Assembly: GCA_964386435.1 (NCBI GenBank)
Contig: CAYLSV010000070.1
Location: forward strand, 1-17,926
Direction of reading: 5' to 3'
DNA: 17,926 nt
Source of the DNA: CAYLSV01 sp964386435
GTDB lineage: Bacteria; Planctomycetota; Phycisphaerae; Tepidisphaerales; Tepidisphaeraceae
In this document: piece by piece, positions 11,647-17,926 of the stretch
Layout: every line of letters begins with the position of its first letter
Position numbering within the stretch: the first letter of the stretch is position 1
Notes under the pieces: model-generated
Told to the model about the DNA's origin: nothing
Seen by the model: the letters and a program-made list of their open reading frames with translations, nothing else
Databases searched by the model: none
Position numbers and translations under genes: made by a program

Positions 11647-12879
11647 TCGGGAAAGCGTCACGCGGGTCGCCCGCTCCAGGTCGACGCCCGCCGCGGCGGC
11701 CCGGACCTCCTCCACCGTCACGGCAGCCAGCCGGGCGGCCAGGTCGGCGGTGCTGCGGTGGCGGCCCAGCGTCAGCCAGTCGCCGCCCAGCGCCCGCATC
11801 CGGCCGGCAGGGCTCTCGGCACCCAGGGCCAGCAGCGTGCCGAGCTTGGCCTTCACACGCTCGACCTCGCCCGGCTCGATCGCCGTCGCGGCCCGCTCGA
11901 TCTCCTCGGCGGCGATGGCCAGCGATCGCTCCGTCGCCTCCGGATCGGCGACGATCGAGAGGTAAAACATGCCGGCCTGCTCATAGCCGGCCCAGCCGAA
12001 CTCGGCCTCCTCGGCGACGGCCGGGTCGACCAGCGCCCAGTACAGCCGACTGCCCTCATCGTCGCCCAGCACGTCACCCAGCACCCGCGCGGCCCACCGG
12101 GCGTCGTCCGTCGACGAGGGCCCCGGCGTCGTCAGCAGCGTGTACGCCCGCGTCAACTTCTCGTCAGCCAGCTCGATCGTCTCGCCGCCGGTGGCCGGCG
12201 GGGCGGTGCGCGGCGCCGGGTCGCCGGTCGGCCAGCCGGACCATTCCCGCTCGGCCAGCTCCACCACCGCGGGCCAATTCACGACGCCCGTGACGGCCAC
12301 CGTCACGGCCGCCGCGCCGTAGCGGGCAGCGTGGTACTCGGCCATCTGCTGCGGCGTGATCCGCTCGATAATTTCGCTGGGCCCGAGAATACTGCGGCCC
12401 AGCCCGTGCCCGCCAAAATGCGCCGCGGCGGCCGCCTCGTAGACGCGGTGGCCGGGGTCATCGTTGCACATGGCGATCTCTTCGAGAATCACCTTGCGTT
12501 CGGTTTCGAAGTCATCGCCCCGCAGCGCCGGTCGGGTGAGCCGGCCGAGCCAGTGCAGCAACTCGCCCGCCCGCTCCGGCAGCACCTGGCCGTGGTAGCA
12601 CGTGACCTCGTGCGAGGTGTAGGCGTTGCTGAGCGCCCCCAGGTCGTCGAACGCCCGGTTCACCTGCTCCCACCCGGCATCGGCGTCGCCCTTGAACGCC
12701 ATGTGCTCCAAGAAGTGGCTGACGCCGGCGACGTCGTCGGCCTCGTCCCGCGCCCCGGCCTTGACGAACACGCCCGCGGCCGTTGAGTGGGCCGAGGGCA
12801 TGGCCTCGCCGATCAGCGTCAGCCCGTTGGCGAGCGTGTGGTGGAAAAACTCAACGGCAACGGCAACATCGGTCGGCAC
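11644..12879 (-). CDS. M16 family zinc protease, catalytic subunit
   Basis: A 411-residue pitrilysin/processing-peptidase-like protein. The inverted zinc motif HFLEH (His55, Glu58, His59) is intact, and the third ligand lies in VILEEIAM (Glu133 or 134), at the normal distance. The fold repeats in the C-terminal half (TRAYTLLTTPGPSS, GDDEGSRLYWALVDPAVAEEAEFGW). Proteins of this size work as heterodimers with an inactive M16 partner; that partner is encoded upstream on the same strand at 13590-14849. Unusually, a DUF433/DUF5615 cassette separates them. GTG 12879 is the start, with TACCAT 6 nt upstream. The stop overlaps the -10 box of the Uma2 gene. No signal peptide is seen, so it is probably cytoplasmic. 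Confidence 0.93.
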   Translation of the reverse strand: MPTDVAVAVEFFHHTLANGLTLIGEAMPSAHSTAAGVFVKAGARDEADDVAGVSHFLEHMAFKGDADAGWEQVNRAFDDLGALSNAYTSHEVTCYHGQVLPERAGELLHWLGRLTRPALRGDDFETERKVILEEIAMCNDDPGHRVYEAAAAAHFGGHGLGRSILGPSEIIERITPQQMAEYHAARYGAAAVTVAVTGVVNWPAVVELAEREWSGWPTGDPAPRTAPPATGGETIELADEKLTRAYTLLTTPGPSSTDDARWAARVLGDVLGDDEGSRLYWALVDPAVAEEAEFGWAGYEQAGMFYLSIVADPEATERSLAIAAEEIERAATAIEPGEVERVKAKLGTLLALGAESPAGRMRALGGDWLTLGRHRSTADLAARLAAVTVEEVRAAAAGVDLERATRVTLSR

Positions 12880-12885
12880 GTGGCG

Positions 12886-12891
12886 ATGGTA
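12886..12891 (-). promoter_or_regulatory. -10 box (TACCAT) of the catalytic M16 gene
   Basis: On the minus strand TACCAT ends 6 nt before GTG 12879, between the toxin-like gene and the protease. It would let the protease be expressed independently of the cassette. Confidence 0.5.
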
Positions 12892-12909
12892 TCCGCTTTT
12901 GCACCGCCG

Positions 12910-13275
12910 CTACGGCATCGGGCGTTCGCGGATCCTGTGGGCCTCAACCGTGATGAATCGCCCCGGCATCATTGCCACCACCTCCGGCCAGACTTCTCCG
13001 ATCCGCTCCACAATGGCCAACGTGTCGGCCCCCGGTAGGCGGAACAGCACCACACCGGCCGCGGTGCGACCGGACCGGAAGACCAATTCGCCGAAGTCCT
13101 TGTCAAGCGTGATGATCACCTCGCCCGCCGCCTCAGCGGCTTGGATCAAATCATCGTCGCTGGTGTCCCCCGGCCAGTCGCGGCCCGCCAAACGCACCGC
13201 GTGTCCTGCCTTCACAAAGACGGCGACGGCATCACGTGGCAGGTTGGCGTCAGCGAGCAGCGGTAGCGCTTTCAT
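12910..13275 (-). CDS. DUF5615 PIN-like protein, putative toxin
   Basis: A 121-residue protein with the DUF5615 (PIN-like, Mut7-C-related) pattern: LLADANLP (Asp9), then HAVRLAGRDWPGDTSDDDLIQAAEAAGEVIITLDKDFGELVF with acidic residues at 40-42 and Asp58/Asp60, and a C-terminal GVVLFRLPG. PIN-like proteins are metal-dependent RNases; for this subfamily toxicity is inferred mainly from its pairing with DUF433. The preceding same-strand gene is a DUF433 protein, with a 56-nt gap. The start is ATG 13275; a much longer frame upstream is spurious because it overlaps DUF433 and M16 coding sequence. A TACACA near-match lies 6 nt upstream. The cassette sits between two M16 genes. Confidence 0.85.
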   Translation of the reverse strand: MKALPLLADANLPRDAVAVFVKAGHAVRLAGRDWPGDTSDDDLIQAAEAAGEVIITLDKDFGELVFRSGRTAAGVVLFRLPGADTLAIVERIGEVWPEVVAMMPGRFITVEAHRIRERPMP

Positions 13276-13281
13276 CACAAG

Positions 13282-13287
13282 TGTGTA
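13282..13287 (-). promoter_or_regulatory. Weak -10-like box (TACACA) of the DUF5615 gene
   Basis: On the minus strand TACACA ends 6 nt before ATG 13275. The last base departs from TANNNT, so this may be a weak internal promoter or chance. Confidence 0.25.
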
Positions 13288-13331
13288 CCCCGGAGAAGGG
13301 AGAACCGTGACCGGGATCGCACTGACTTTTC

Positions 13332-13562
13332 TCACGCAGTCGTCGCGAGGCGTTGATCGCCTCGGACGCTCTGCAACGCGAACGCGATGGCGGCTTGAAC
13401 GTGGTGCGGCCGCAGCGGGGCGTACTGGCTGACCAGCACCTCCACCGAGTCGCCCGCGGCCAGGCGCTCGAGGACGAACTCGACGGTGATCCGCGTGCCT
13501 TTGAGCCTCGGCTTGCCCGACACGACGCCCGGTGTCTCCTCGATGTGATCCTGCCACTTCAC
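13332..13562 (-). CDS. DUF433 protein, putative antitoxin
   Basis: A 76-residue protein with the DUF433 signature GVVSGKPRLKGTRITVEFVLERLAAGDSVEVLVSQYAPLRPHHVQAAIAFAL (residues about 12-63), a helix-turn-helix-like domain found in VapB45-type antitoxins that bind DNA and neutralise PIN-like toxins. It starts at GTG 13562, with TAGACT exactly 6 nt upstream and 27 nt after the stop of the non-catalytic M16 gene. The likely partner DUF5615 follows. If it autoregulates, the operator would be expected at its own -10 box (13569-13574), but no clear palindrome is seen there. Confidence 0.85.
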   Translation of the reverse strand: MKWQDHIEETPGVVSGKPRLKGTRITVEFVLERLAAGDSVEVLVSQYAPLRPHHVQAAIAFALQSVRGDQRLATTA

Positions 13563-13568
13563 GATGAC

Positions 13569-13574
13569 AGTCTA
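13569..13574 (-). promoter_or_regulatory. -10 box (TAGACT) of the DUF433 gene
   Basis: On the minus strand TAGACT ends 6 nt before GTG 13562. Confidence 0.5.
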
Positions 13575-13589
13575 GTTGCCGGGCGGCGC

Positions 13590-14849
13590 TCACACCAGCG
13601 GTTCGGGGCCGACGGTGACGAGGGTCTCGGGCACGTCCTGCCGGGCGGCGAGGTGGCGGTTCACCTGCCCGATGGTCACGGCTTCGAGGTCGCGGCGGAT
13701 CTCGTCCATCGGCCGCAGGCGGCGGCGGGTCCGCCAGTCGTGGGCGATGGCGGCGGCGCGGGCGCTGGTGCTCTCGCCGCTCATGATCGTGCCGCTGAGC
13801 AGGCCGGTTTTGGCGCGGGTGAGCTCTTCCTCCGTCACGCCGTCGCGGCGCCAGCGGGCCAGCGCGTCGCGGAAGACGCTTAGCGTCTCGGCGGCCCGAT
13901 CGGCGGTGGTGCCGGCGTGGCCCAGGACGCCGCCGAAGCCCGGCAGCGCGGCGTAGCCGGCGCCGACGCTGTAGACCAAGCCGCGCTTCTCGCGGATCTC
14001 GGTGAACAGCCGCCCGCTGCTGCCACCGCTGAGGCACTCGATTGCCAGGCGGGCGACGTAATAACCGTCATCGTCCTCCGGCACCTCGGGGAAGGCGAGG
14101 CCGATGTGCGTCTGCTCGCTGTCGTTGGCAATGTAATGCTGCTGCCCGGCCGGTGGGAAGGTGCGGTAATCGTCCGGCGGCGGGGCGGTCCAGTCGCCGA
14201 AGCTCGCCTCGACCGCCCCCCGCCACTCGTCGAAGTCGATCGCCCCGGCGACGCTGATGACGCAACCGGTTGGGGCGTACCGCATGGCGTGGACCATCTT
14301 CACGGCGTCGGGCGTTAGCCGGATGAGGTCGCCTTCCTCGCCCAGCGTGTTCCGCCCCAGCGGCACCGGCCAGAACCACTCCCGCAACGCCAGGCCCATC
14401 TGCCGCTGCGGGTCGTCGGCGACGCCTTGGACGGCCTGCACGGCCAGCTCCCGTGCCGGCTCGAACTCGCCGGGCAACAGGTGCGGCCGCCGCACCACGT
14501 CTGCGTAGATGGGCAGCGCCGCCCGCACGTTCCCCGCCAACCCCACCGCCGAAAACCGCGTCGTCAGCGTCCCCGCGCCGCTGCCCCGCTGCAAGCCGAG
14601 CGTGTCGAGCCGGTCCACCAGCTCCCGCGAATTCAGCGTGCCCGCCCCGCGCAACACCAGATCCCCCAGCACGTTGGCCGCCCCCAACTGCCCCGGCGGA
14701 TCAAACGCCGCCCCCGCCGGCACGTGCAACTCAAAGGCCACCGTCGCCACCCCCGGCATGTGCTCGGCCACGAGCGTGAGACCGTTGGGAAGGGCGTGGA
14801 CGTGGAACGGGCTGGCATCGTTGAAAGTGAGCTTGCCCGTACCTGACAT
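13590..14849 (-). CDS. M16 family protein, non-catalytic subunit
   Basis: A 419-residue M16 homologue without the zinc motif: the position equivalent to HxxEH reads LGAANVLGDLVLRG (about 55-68). It keeps the substrate-handling Arg/Tyr pair of inactive M16 subunits in SGGSSGRLFTEIREKRGLVYSV (Arg286, Tyr293) and the glycine-rich loop before it. Such subunits pair with a catalytic partner, here most likely the product of 11644-12879. The start ATG 14849 has TAAACT 6 nt upstream in a divergent promoter shared with the 81-aa gene. The two M16 genes are split by a DUF433/DUF5615 cassette of about 710 nt. No signal peptide is seen. Confidence 0.92.
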   Translation of the reverse strand: MSGTGKLTFNDASPFHVHALPNGLTLVAEHMPGVATVAFELHVPAGAAFDPPGQLGAANVLGDLVLRGAGTLNSRELVDRLDTLGLQRGSGAGTLTTRFSAVGLAGNVRAALPIYADVVRRPHLLPGEFEPARELAVQAVQGVADDPQRQMGLALREWFWPVPLGRNTLGEEGDLIRLTPDAVKMVHAMRYAPTGCVISVAGAIDFDEWRGAVEASFGDWTAPPPDDYRTFPPAGQQHYIANDSEQTHIGLAFPEVPEDDDGYYVARLAIECLSGGSSGRLFTEIREKRGLVYSVGAGYAALPGFGGVLGHAGTTADRAAETLSVFRDALARWRRDGVTEEELTRAKTGLLSGTIMSGESTSARAAAIAHDWRTRRRLRPMDEIRRDLEAVTIGQVNRHLAARQDVPETLVTVGPEPLV

Positions 14850-14854
14850 GCCGC

Positions 14855-14861
14855 TAGTTTA
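14855..14861. promoter_or_regulatory. Overlapping divergent -10 boxes in 7 bp
   Basis: The plus strand reads TAGTTTA. TAGTTT (14855-14860) lies 6 nt before GTG 14867 on the plus strand; the reverse complement TAAACT (14856-14861) lies 6 nt before ATG 14849 on the minus strand. Only 17 nt separate the two start codons. Confidence 0.55.
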
Positions 14862-14866
14862 CCGCC

Positions 14867-15112
14867 GTGCCGATCCCGACGCCGCAAGACCGATTACGCG
14901 AAGCTGAGCGCTCCGCGCGGCGGTGGCTGGACGAACAGATTGCGGCGGGTCGGGTCGACCCCGATTGGCCGTTGGTAATCACGCTGCGGCGTTACCTGCG
15001 GCACGTCCGCCGAAAGCTCGATCGCGGTGATTCGTTGACGTTCGAACAAGGGAAGGCGATAATCAACAAGCTCGACTGGGCCACCACGGAGCTGCGCCAG
15101 TTCGGCCGCTAG
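14867..15112 (+). CDS. Unknown basic 81-residue protein
   Basis: I recognise no family. The protein is arginine-rich and probably all-helical: RLREAERSARRWLDEQIAAGRVDPDWPLVITLRRYLRHVRRKLDRGD (about 9-55) followed by SLTFEQGKAIINKLDWATTELRQFGR. It starts at GTG 14867, fixed by TAGTTT 6 nt upstream, and ends in TAG. The next gene begins 18 nt later with a Shine-Dalgarno sequence, so the two are probably one operon. It is transcribed divergently from the M16/toxin-antitoxin cluster. A basic helical protein followed by an acidic one could form a complex, but nothing in the sequence shows the function. Confidence 0.7.
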   Translation: MPIPTPQDRLREAERSARRWLDEQIAAGRVDPDWPLVITLRRYLRHVRRKLDRGDSLTFEQGKAIINKLDWATTELRQFGR

Positions 15113-15130
15113 TTGACGAAAGGTTGGATC

Positions 15131-15559
15131 ATGGCCGCTGAAACCGCACTTGAACTGGATGAACTGGATGCGCGGGACGAAACCGCGGAGGACGAGTTTG
15201 ACGCAATTGAGGCTCAGTTCGATGCCGAGTTTGGCTTTCCGGAGCCGGACGTTGCCAAGGTGTCGGCCGGTCTGCGTCGCTTATTGACTCTGGCAGCAGA
15301 CGCTCAAGCCGCCGAGCCGGTGGTGACGCGACTCTTGCAGGGCGGTATGGACTGCCTGTTCGAAGCGACCAGCCTCTCGCCGCCGGCCCTCATGGCGGTG
15401 GAGCTTCTCCCGCTGCCGCTCTCTGAGTCAGATGCGCTTCTTGCGCGGGGGATGGGTTTGGTCCAGGAGCAGACGGCCGATGGACCGGTGCTGCGGCTGC
15501 TTTACCCGCACGACGCCGGCGATGCCGAGTTTCGGAAGCTGATGGCCGGCGAGGCTTGA
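15131..15559 (+). CDS. Unknown acidic 142-residue protein
   Basis: I recognise no family. The first 40 residues are strongly acidic (LELDELDARDETAEDEFDAIEAQFDAEF); the rest looks helical, with VSAGLRRLLTLAADAQAAEPVVTRLLQGGMDCLFEATSLSPPALMAVELLPLPL. There is a single Cys and no membrane segment. ATG 15131 is chosen because AAAGG lies about 8 nt upstream and no TANNNT box is present, as expected for an internal operon gene; the in-frame TTG at 15113 is less likely. Third codon positions carry more A and T (GAA, GAT, GTT) than neighbouring genes, which may hint at different ancestry or low expression. Confidence 0.65.
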   Translation: MAAETALELDELDARDETAEDEFDAIEAQFDAEFGFPEPDVAKVSAGLRRLLTLAADAQAAEPVVTRLLQGGMDCLFEATSLSPPALMAVELLPLPLSESDALLARGMGLVQEQTADGPVLRLLYPHDAGDAEFRKLMAGEA

Positions 15560-15567
15560 GGCGGGCG

Positions 15568-15573
15568 TAACAT
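15568..15573 (+). promoter_or_regulatory. -10 box (TAACAT) of ispH
   Basis: TAACAT ends 6 nt before GTG 15580; no Shine-Dalgarno sequence intervenes. Confidence 0.5.
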
Positions 15574-15579
15574 CGGCCC

Positions 15580-16518
15580 GTGAAGGTTCTGCTCGCCAAT
15601 CCACGGGGGTTTTGTGCCGGGGTTCGCATGGCGATCGAGGTGGTCGACGCCGTGCTGCGGCACCAGGGGCCGCCGGTGTATGTGTATCACGCGATTGTCC
15701 ACAACCGCCACGTGGTGGAGGACTTCGAGCGGCGGGGGGTGAGGTTCGTCGAGGACGTGAACGAGGTGCCCGAGGGTGAAACCGTTGTCTTCAGCGCCCA
15801 CGGCATCCCGCCAATTGTCCGGCAGCAGGCCCAGGCGCGGGGACTGACCATCCACGACGCCACCTGCCCGCTGGTGACGAAGGTCCACAACGAGGTCATC
15901 CGCTACGCCCGGCAGGGCTACCAGATCGTGTTCATCGGCCACCGCAACCACCAGGAAGCCGTCGGCACCGCCGGCGAGGCGCCGGACCACATCACCATCA
16001 TCGAAACCGCCGACGAGGTCGCCGACCTCGACTACCCGCCGGGCACGAAGCTGGCCTACGTCACGCAGACGACGCTGAGCGTCACCGACGCCAACCGCGT
16101 GATCGACGCGTTGCGGGCCCGGTTCCCCGACATCCGCGTGCCGCCGAAGGAGGACATCTGCTACGCCACGACCAACCGGCAGGAGGCCGTCAGCGCGTGG
16201 TCGCCCCAGGTCGATTTGGTGCTGGTGGTGGGCAGCAAGAACAGCAGCAACTCCAACCGCCTGGTCGACCGCGCCGAAGAATCCGGCACCCCCGGCCACC
16301 TGATCGACGACGTCTCCGAACTCCGCCCCGAATGGTTCGAGAACGTCAAAACGGTCATGGTCACCGCCGGCGCCAGCGCCCCGGAACACCTCGTCGAAGA
16401 CCTCATCGGCCACCTGATCGGCACGTACCACGCAGACGTGGAAACCCGCGAACTGGCGGAGGAAAACGTCCACTTCGCCCTCCCCAAGTCGGCTCGCTCA
16501 CTGGCGGTGGTCGGCTGA
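15580..16518 (+). CDS. ispH: 4-hydroxy-3-methylbut-2-enyl diphosphate reductase
   Basis: Last enzyme of the MEP isoprenoid pathway: reduces HMBPP to IPP and DMAPP with a [4Fe-4S] cluster, in the cytoplasm. The 312-residue length is normal. All key residues are present: cluster cysteines 12 (GFCAGV), 96 (DATCPLVTKVH) and 194 (DICYATTN); substrate-binding His41, His74 (SAHGIP) and His124; catalytic Glu126 (HQEAVG); and the phosphate-site SKNSSNSNRL and TAGASAPE. It begins at GTG 15580, 20 nt after the 142-aa gene, with its own -10-like box. The spacing to the glycosyltransferase is 33 nt. Electron donors are not encoded nearby. Assignment is firm. Confidence 0.97.
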   Translation: MKVLLANPRGFCAGVRMAIEVVDAVLRHQGPPVYVYHAIVHNRHVVEDFERRGVRFVEDVNEVPEGETVVFSAHGIPPIVRQQAQARGLTIHDATCPLVTKVHNEVIRYARQGYQIVFIGHRNHQEAVGTAGEAPDHITIIETADEVADLDYPPGTKLAYVTQTTLSVTDANRVIDALRARFPDIRVPPKEDICYATTNRQEAVSAWSPQVDLVLVVGSKNSSNSNRLVDRAEESGTPGHLIDDVSELRPEWFENVKTVMVTAGASAPEHLVEDLIGHLIGTYHADVETRELAEENVHFALPKSARSLAVVG

Positions 16519-16540
16519 GGTGATCGGGGGCTTTGGCCGA

Positions 16541-16546
16541 TAGACT
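16541..16546 (+). promoter_or_regulatory. -10 box (TAGACT) of the glycosyltransferase
   Basis: TAGACT ends 5 nt before ATG 16552. No Shine-Dalgarno sequence is visible. Confidence 0.45.
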
Positions 16547-16551
16547 GGTAC

Positions 16552-17763
16552 ATGACGCTCCCGCCCCCCGCCGACGGCCCGCCCCCGACCTGGCCGAAGC
16601 GGGTGCTGTTCCTGTCGCACGGGCTCAACCTCAGCGGCGCGGCCGTTCACATGACGCTGCTGGGCCGGGAGATGTCGGCGCAGGGCGTTCAGTTCGGCAT
16701 CGCCGCCCGCAACCTCGACCCCGGCAAGCCGCTGGGCCGGGAGGCTTACGAAGCCAGCGGCTTCGAGGTTTTCCCGTGCGACTTTGCCGGCTACGGCCTG
16801 ACGCCGACCACGCTGCGCAAGTCGTGGCAGGCATCGGGGCAACTCAAGCGGATCTGCCAGCAGTTCAAGCCGGACCTGCTCCACGTCCACGCCCCGACGC
16901 TGTGCCTGGTCGCCCGGCGGACGAGGCTGCCGTACGTCACCACGTTCAACATCAACGTCGACGGGCCCAACAAGATCCGCATCGCCCGCCTGGCCAACAA
17001 GCTCACGCCCACGGCCTTCGGCCGGCGGAGCATGGCGATCAGCGAGCAGATGGTGCCGTCGCTCACCCACACGCTGGGCATCCCGGCCGACCGGGTTCGC
17101 CGTATCACGTACGCGCCCGACACCGCCGAGTTCTCCCCCGCCACGCCCGACCGCCGCGCCGCGGCCCGGCGCGAGCTGAAGCTGCCGGACGAGGCGTTCG
17201 TCGTCGCCGTGGTCGCCCGGCTGGAGGCCCGCAAGAATCACCAATTGGTGCTTGACGCCATGGCCCCGCTGGACGCCTTGCCCGGCAACGCGCCGCCGAT
17301 ACACTTGTTGTTCGCCGGGGGCGATGTCGGCAAGCACGGCCAGGTGCTGCGGGAACAAATCGACCGCCTGGGCCTGACCGACCGCGTCCACCTGGTCGGC
17401 CACCGCCCGCCGCAGCAGGTGTACGATGCCGCCGACCTCAGCGTGTTGCCGAGCCGGCTGGAGGGGTTCGGGCTGGTGGTGGTCGAGTCGATGCTCAGCG
17501 GCGTGGTGCCGCTGCGAACCCGCGGCGAGGGGGCCGAGCAGATCGAGGACGGCGTCAGCGGCGTGCTGATCTCCGCCGACGACCCGAAGGCGCTGGCGGG
17601 CGAGATCGCCAAGCTACGCGACGACCCCGCCCGCCGCGAACGCATGGCCGAGGCGGCCCGGCGGCGGGCGCTGGAACGGTTCGGGCTGGCGCAGATGGTC
17701 GACGACGTCGGCCGCGTCTACGCCGAGGCGCTGGCCGATCACGGCGGGAAAAAGGCGGGTTGA
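16552..17763 (+). CDS. GT4-family glycosyltransferase
   Basis: A 403-residue GT-B fold glycosyltransferase, retaining type, probably using a nucleotide sugar for cell-surface polysaccharide synthesis. The N-terminal domain has LFLSHGLNLSGAAVHMTLLGREM (19-41) with the glycine-rich acceptor loop, and DLLHVHAPT (108-116). The C-terminal domain has VVARLEARKNHQLVLDAM (220-237), HLLFAGG, VHLVGHRPPQQVYDAADLSVLPSRLEGFGLVVVES with the Glu304/Glu312 EX7E motif, and EGAEQIEDGVSGVLI. No membrane segment is seen. The next gene, 48 nt downstream, is an RmlA-type nucleotidyltransferase that makes activated sugars, supporting a polysaccharide gene cluster that continues past the window. Sugar donor and acceptor cannot be read from sequence. 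Confidence 0.92.
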   Translation: MTLPPPADGPPPTWPKRVLFLSHGLNLSGAAVHMTLLGREMSAQGVQFGIAARNLDPGKPLGREAYEASGFEVFPCDFAGYGLTPTTLRKSWQASGQLKRICQQFKPDLLHVHAPTLCLVARRTRLPYVTTFNINVDGPNKIRIARLANKLTPTAFGRRSMAISEQMVPSLTHTLGIPADRVRRITYAPDTAEFSPATPDRRAAARRELKLPDEAFVVAVVARLEARKNHQLVLDAMAPLDALPGNAPPIHLLFAGGDVGKHGQVLREQIDRLGLTDRVHLVGHRPPQQVYDAADLSVLPSRLEGFGLVVVESMLSGVVPLRTRGEGAEQIEDGVSGVLISADDPKALAGEIAKLRDDPARRERMAEAARRRALERFGLAQMVDDVGRVYAEALADHGGKKAG

Positions 17764-17794
17764 TCCCGCCCGAATTTGGCCGATACTGCGCAGC

Positions 17795-17815
17795 ATGAAG
17801 GGCACGATCCAATGA
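17795..17815 (+). other. Six-codon mini-ORF overlapping the rmlA start
   Basis: ATG AAG GGC ACG ATC CAA TGA. The first nine bases duplicate the first nine of rmlA (17812-17820), and its stop overlaps the rmlA start as ATGA. A GATACT box lies 7 nt before it. It could be a translated leader that couples into rmlA; its AAGGG also serves as a Shine-Dalgarno sequence for 17812. Confidence 0.35.
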
Positions 17816-17926
17816 AGGGCGTCATCCTCGCCGGCGGCACCGGCAGCCGCTTGTTCCCGCTGACCACGGTCACGAACAAGCACTTGCTGCCGATCCACAA
17901 CAAGCCGATGATCTACTACCCGCTGG
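17812..17926 (+). CDS. rmlA: Glucose-1-phosphate thymidylyltransferase-type enzyme, 3' truncated
   Basis: The first 38 residues are visible: MKGVILAGGTGSRLFPLTT, then TNKHLLPIHNKPMIYYPL. This is the nucleotide-binding N-terminus of RmlA-type nucleotidyltransferases (GGxGxRL signature and the K...P..NKPMI.YPL segment), which join glucose-1-phosphate to dTTP as the first step of dTDP-rhamnose and related sugar synthesis. ATG 17812 is chosen because the conserved MKG.ILAGG begins there; AAGGG lies 9 nt upstream. The gene runs off the window edge. Neighbouring GT4 supports a polysaccharide role. Other nucleotidyltransferases (GlmU- or ManC-like) share parts of this motif, but the TNKHLLPIHNKPMIYYPL run favours RmlA. 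Confidence 0.88.
   Translation, partial: MKGVILAGGTGSRLFPLTTVTNKHLLPIHNKPMIYYPL

Noticed and set aside
10945..12786. 613-codon plus-strand frame opposite Uma2 and M16
   Set aside because: It is antisense to two genes with intact catalytic motifs; it shows only Arg/Gly/Pro-rich sequence and no family.
12910..14037. 375-codon minus frame covering DUF5615 and beyond
   Set aside because: Only the last 121 codons match DUF5615; the upstream part overlaps DUF433 and M16 in another frame, so the start was moved to 13275.
15113..15130. TTG start for the 142-aa gene at 15113
   Set aside because: The ATG at 15131 has a Shine-Dalgarno sequence at proper spacing; the TTG directly follows the upstream stop with none.

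Overview
The window is GC-rich, gene-dense bacterial chromosome. The gene set (class B penicillin-binding protein, long PilD-type peptidase, OmpA-like lipoprotein, paired M16 proteases, Uma2, DUF433/DUF5615), the high GC and the palindromic heptamer-repeat spacers suggest Planctomycetota, perhaps Phycisphaerae. That is inference from style of content; no rRNA or other marker is present to settle it. A run of 25 N at 10213-10237 marks an assembly gap.

Layout. 1-1908: 3' part of an MrdA/PBP2-type transpeptidase. 2128-3486: a two-TM DUF3592-like protein and APS kinase (cysC). 3486-4369: an IS5-type insertion sequence with 3-bp TTA target duplication, placed exactly on the cysC stop codon. 4528-7605 (all minus): prepilin peptidase, a LapA-like membrane protein, an OmpA-like lipoprotein and hisH. 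7875-10151 (plus): a short-chain dehydrogenase, a probable PilZ-domain protein and an NuoE-type 2Fe-2S protein. 10341-10866 (minus): a secreted Cys/His-rich protein and a 33-residue peptide with 10 cysteines, closed by a strong terminator. 10909-14849 (minus): non-catalytic M16 subunit, DUF433 antitoxin, DUF5615 PIN-like toxin, catalytic M16 subunit and a Uma2 nuclease. 14867-17926 (plus): two unknown small proteins, ispH, a GT4 glycosyltransferase and the start of an rmlA-type nucleotidyltransferase.

Two genome-level signals stand out. First, most start codons are preceded by a TANNNT box whose last base lies exactly 6 nt upstream (12 genes exactly, 2 at 5 nt, 1 at 7 nt). This is where a -10 element would sit if transcription began on the start codon, so leaderless mRNA looks like the default here. 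Genes without the box (PilZ-like, the 142-aa protein, the 33-aa peptide, rmlA) instead have Shine-Dalgarno sequences. Second, four intergenic spacers (1911-2094, 5140-5233, 5929-6027, 7634-7852) hold long inverted repeats whose arms are made of iterated short words, mostly heptamers. The words differ between sites but the design is the same. A third, smaller family is a hairpin with an invariant CGTAG centre and covarying stem pairs.

No tRNA, rRNA, CRISPR array, phage or complete defence system was recognised. The genes are mostly housekeeping (envelope growth, histidine, isoprenoid and sulfate activation) with accessory insertions: the IS and the toxin-antitoxin cassette.
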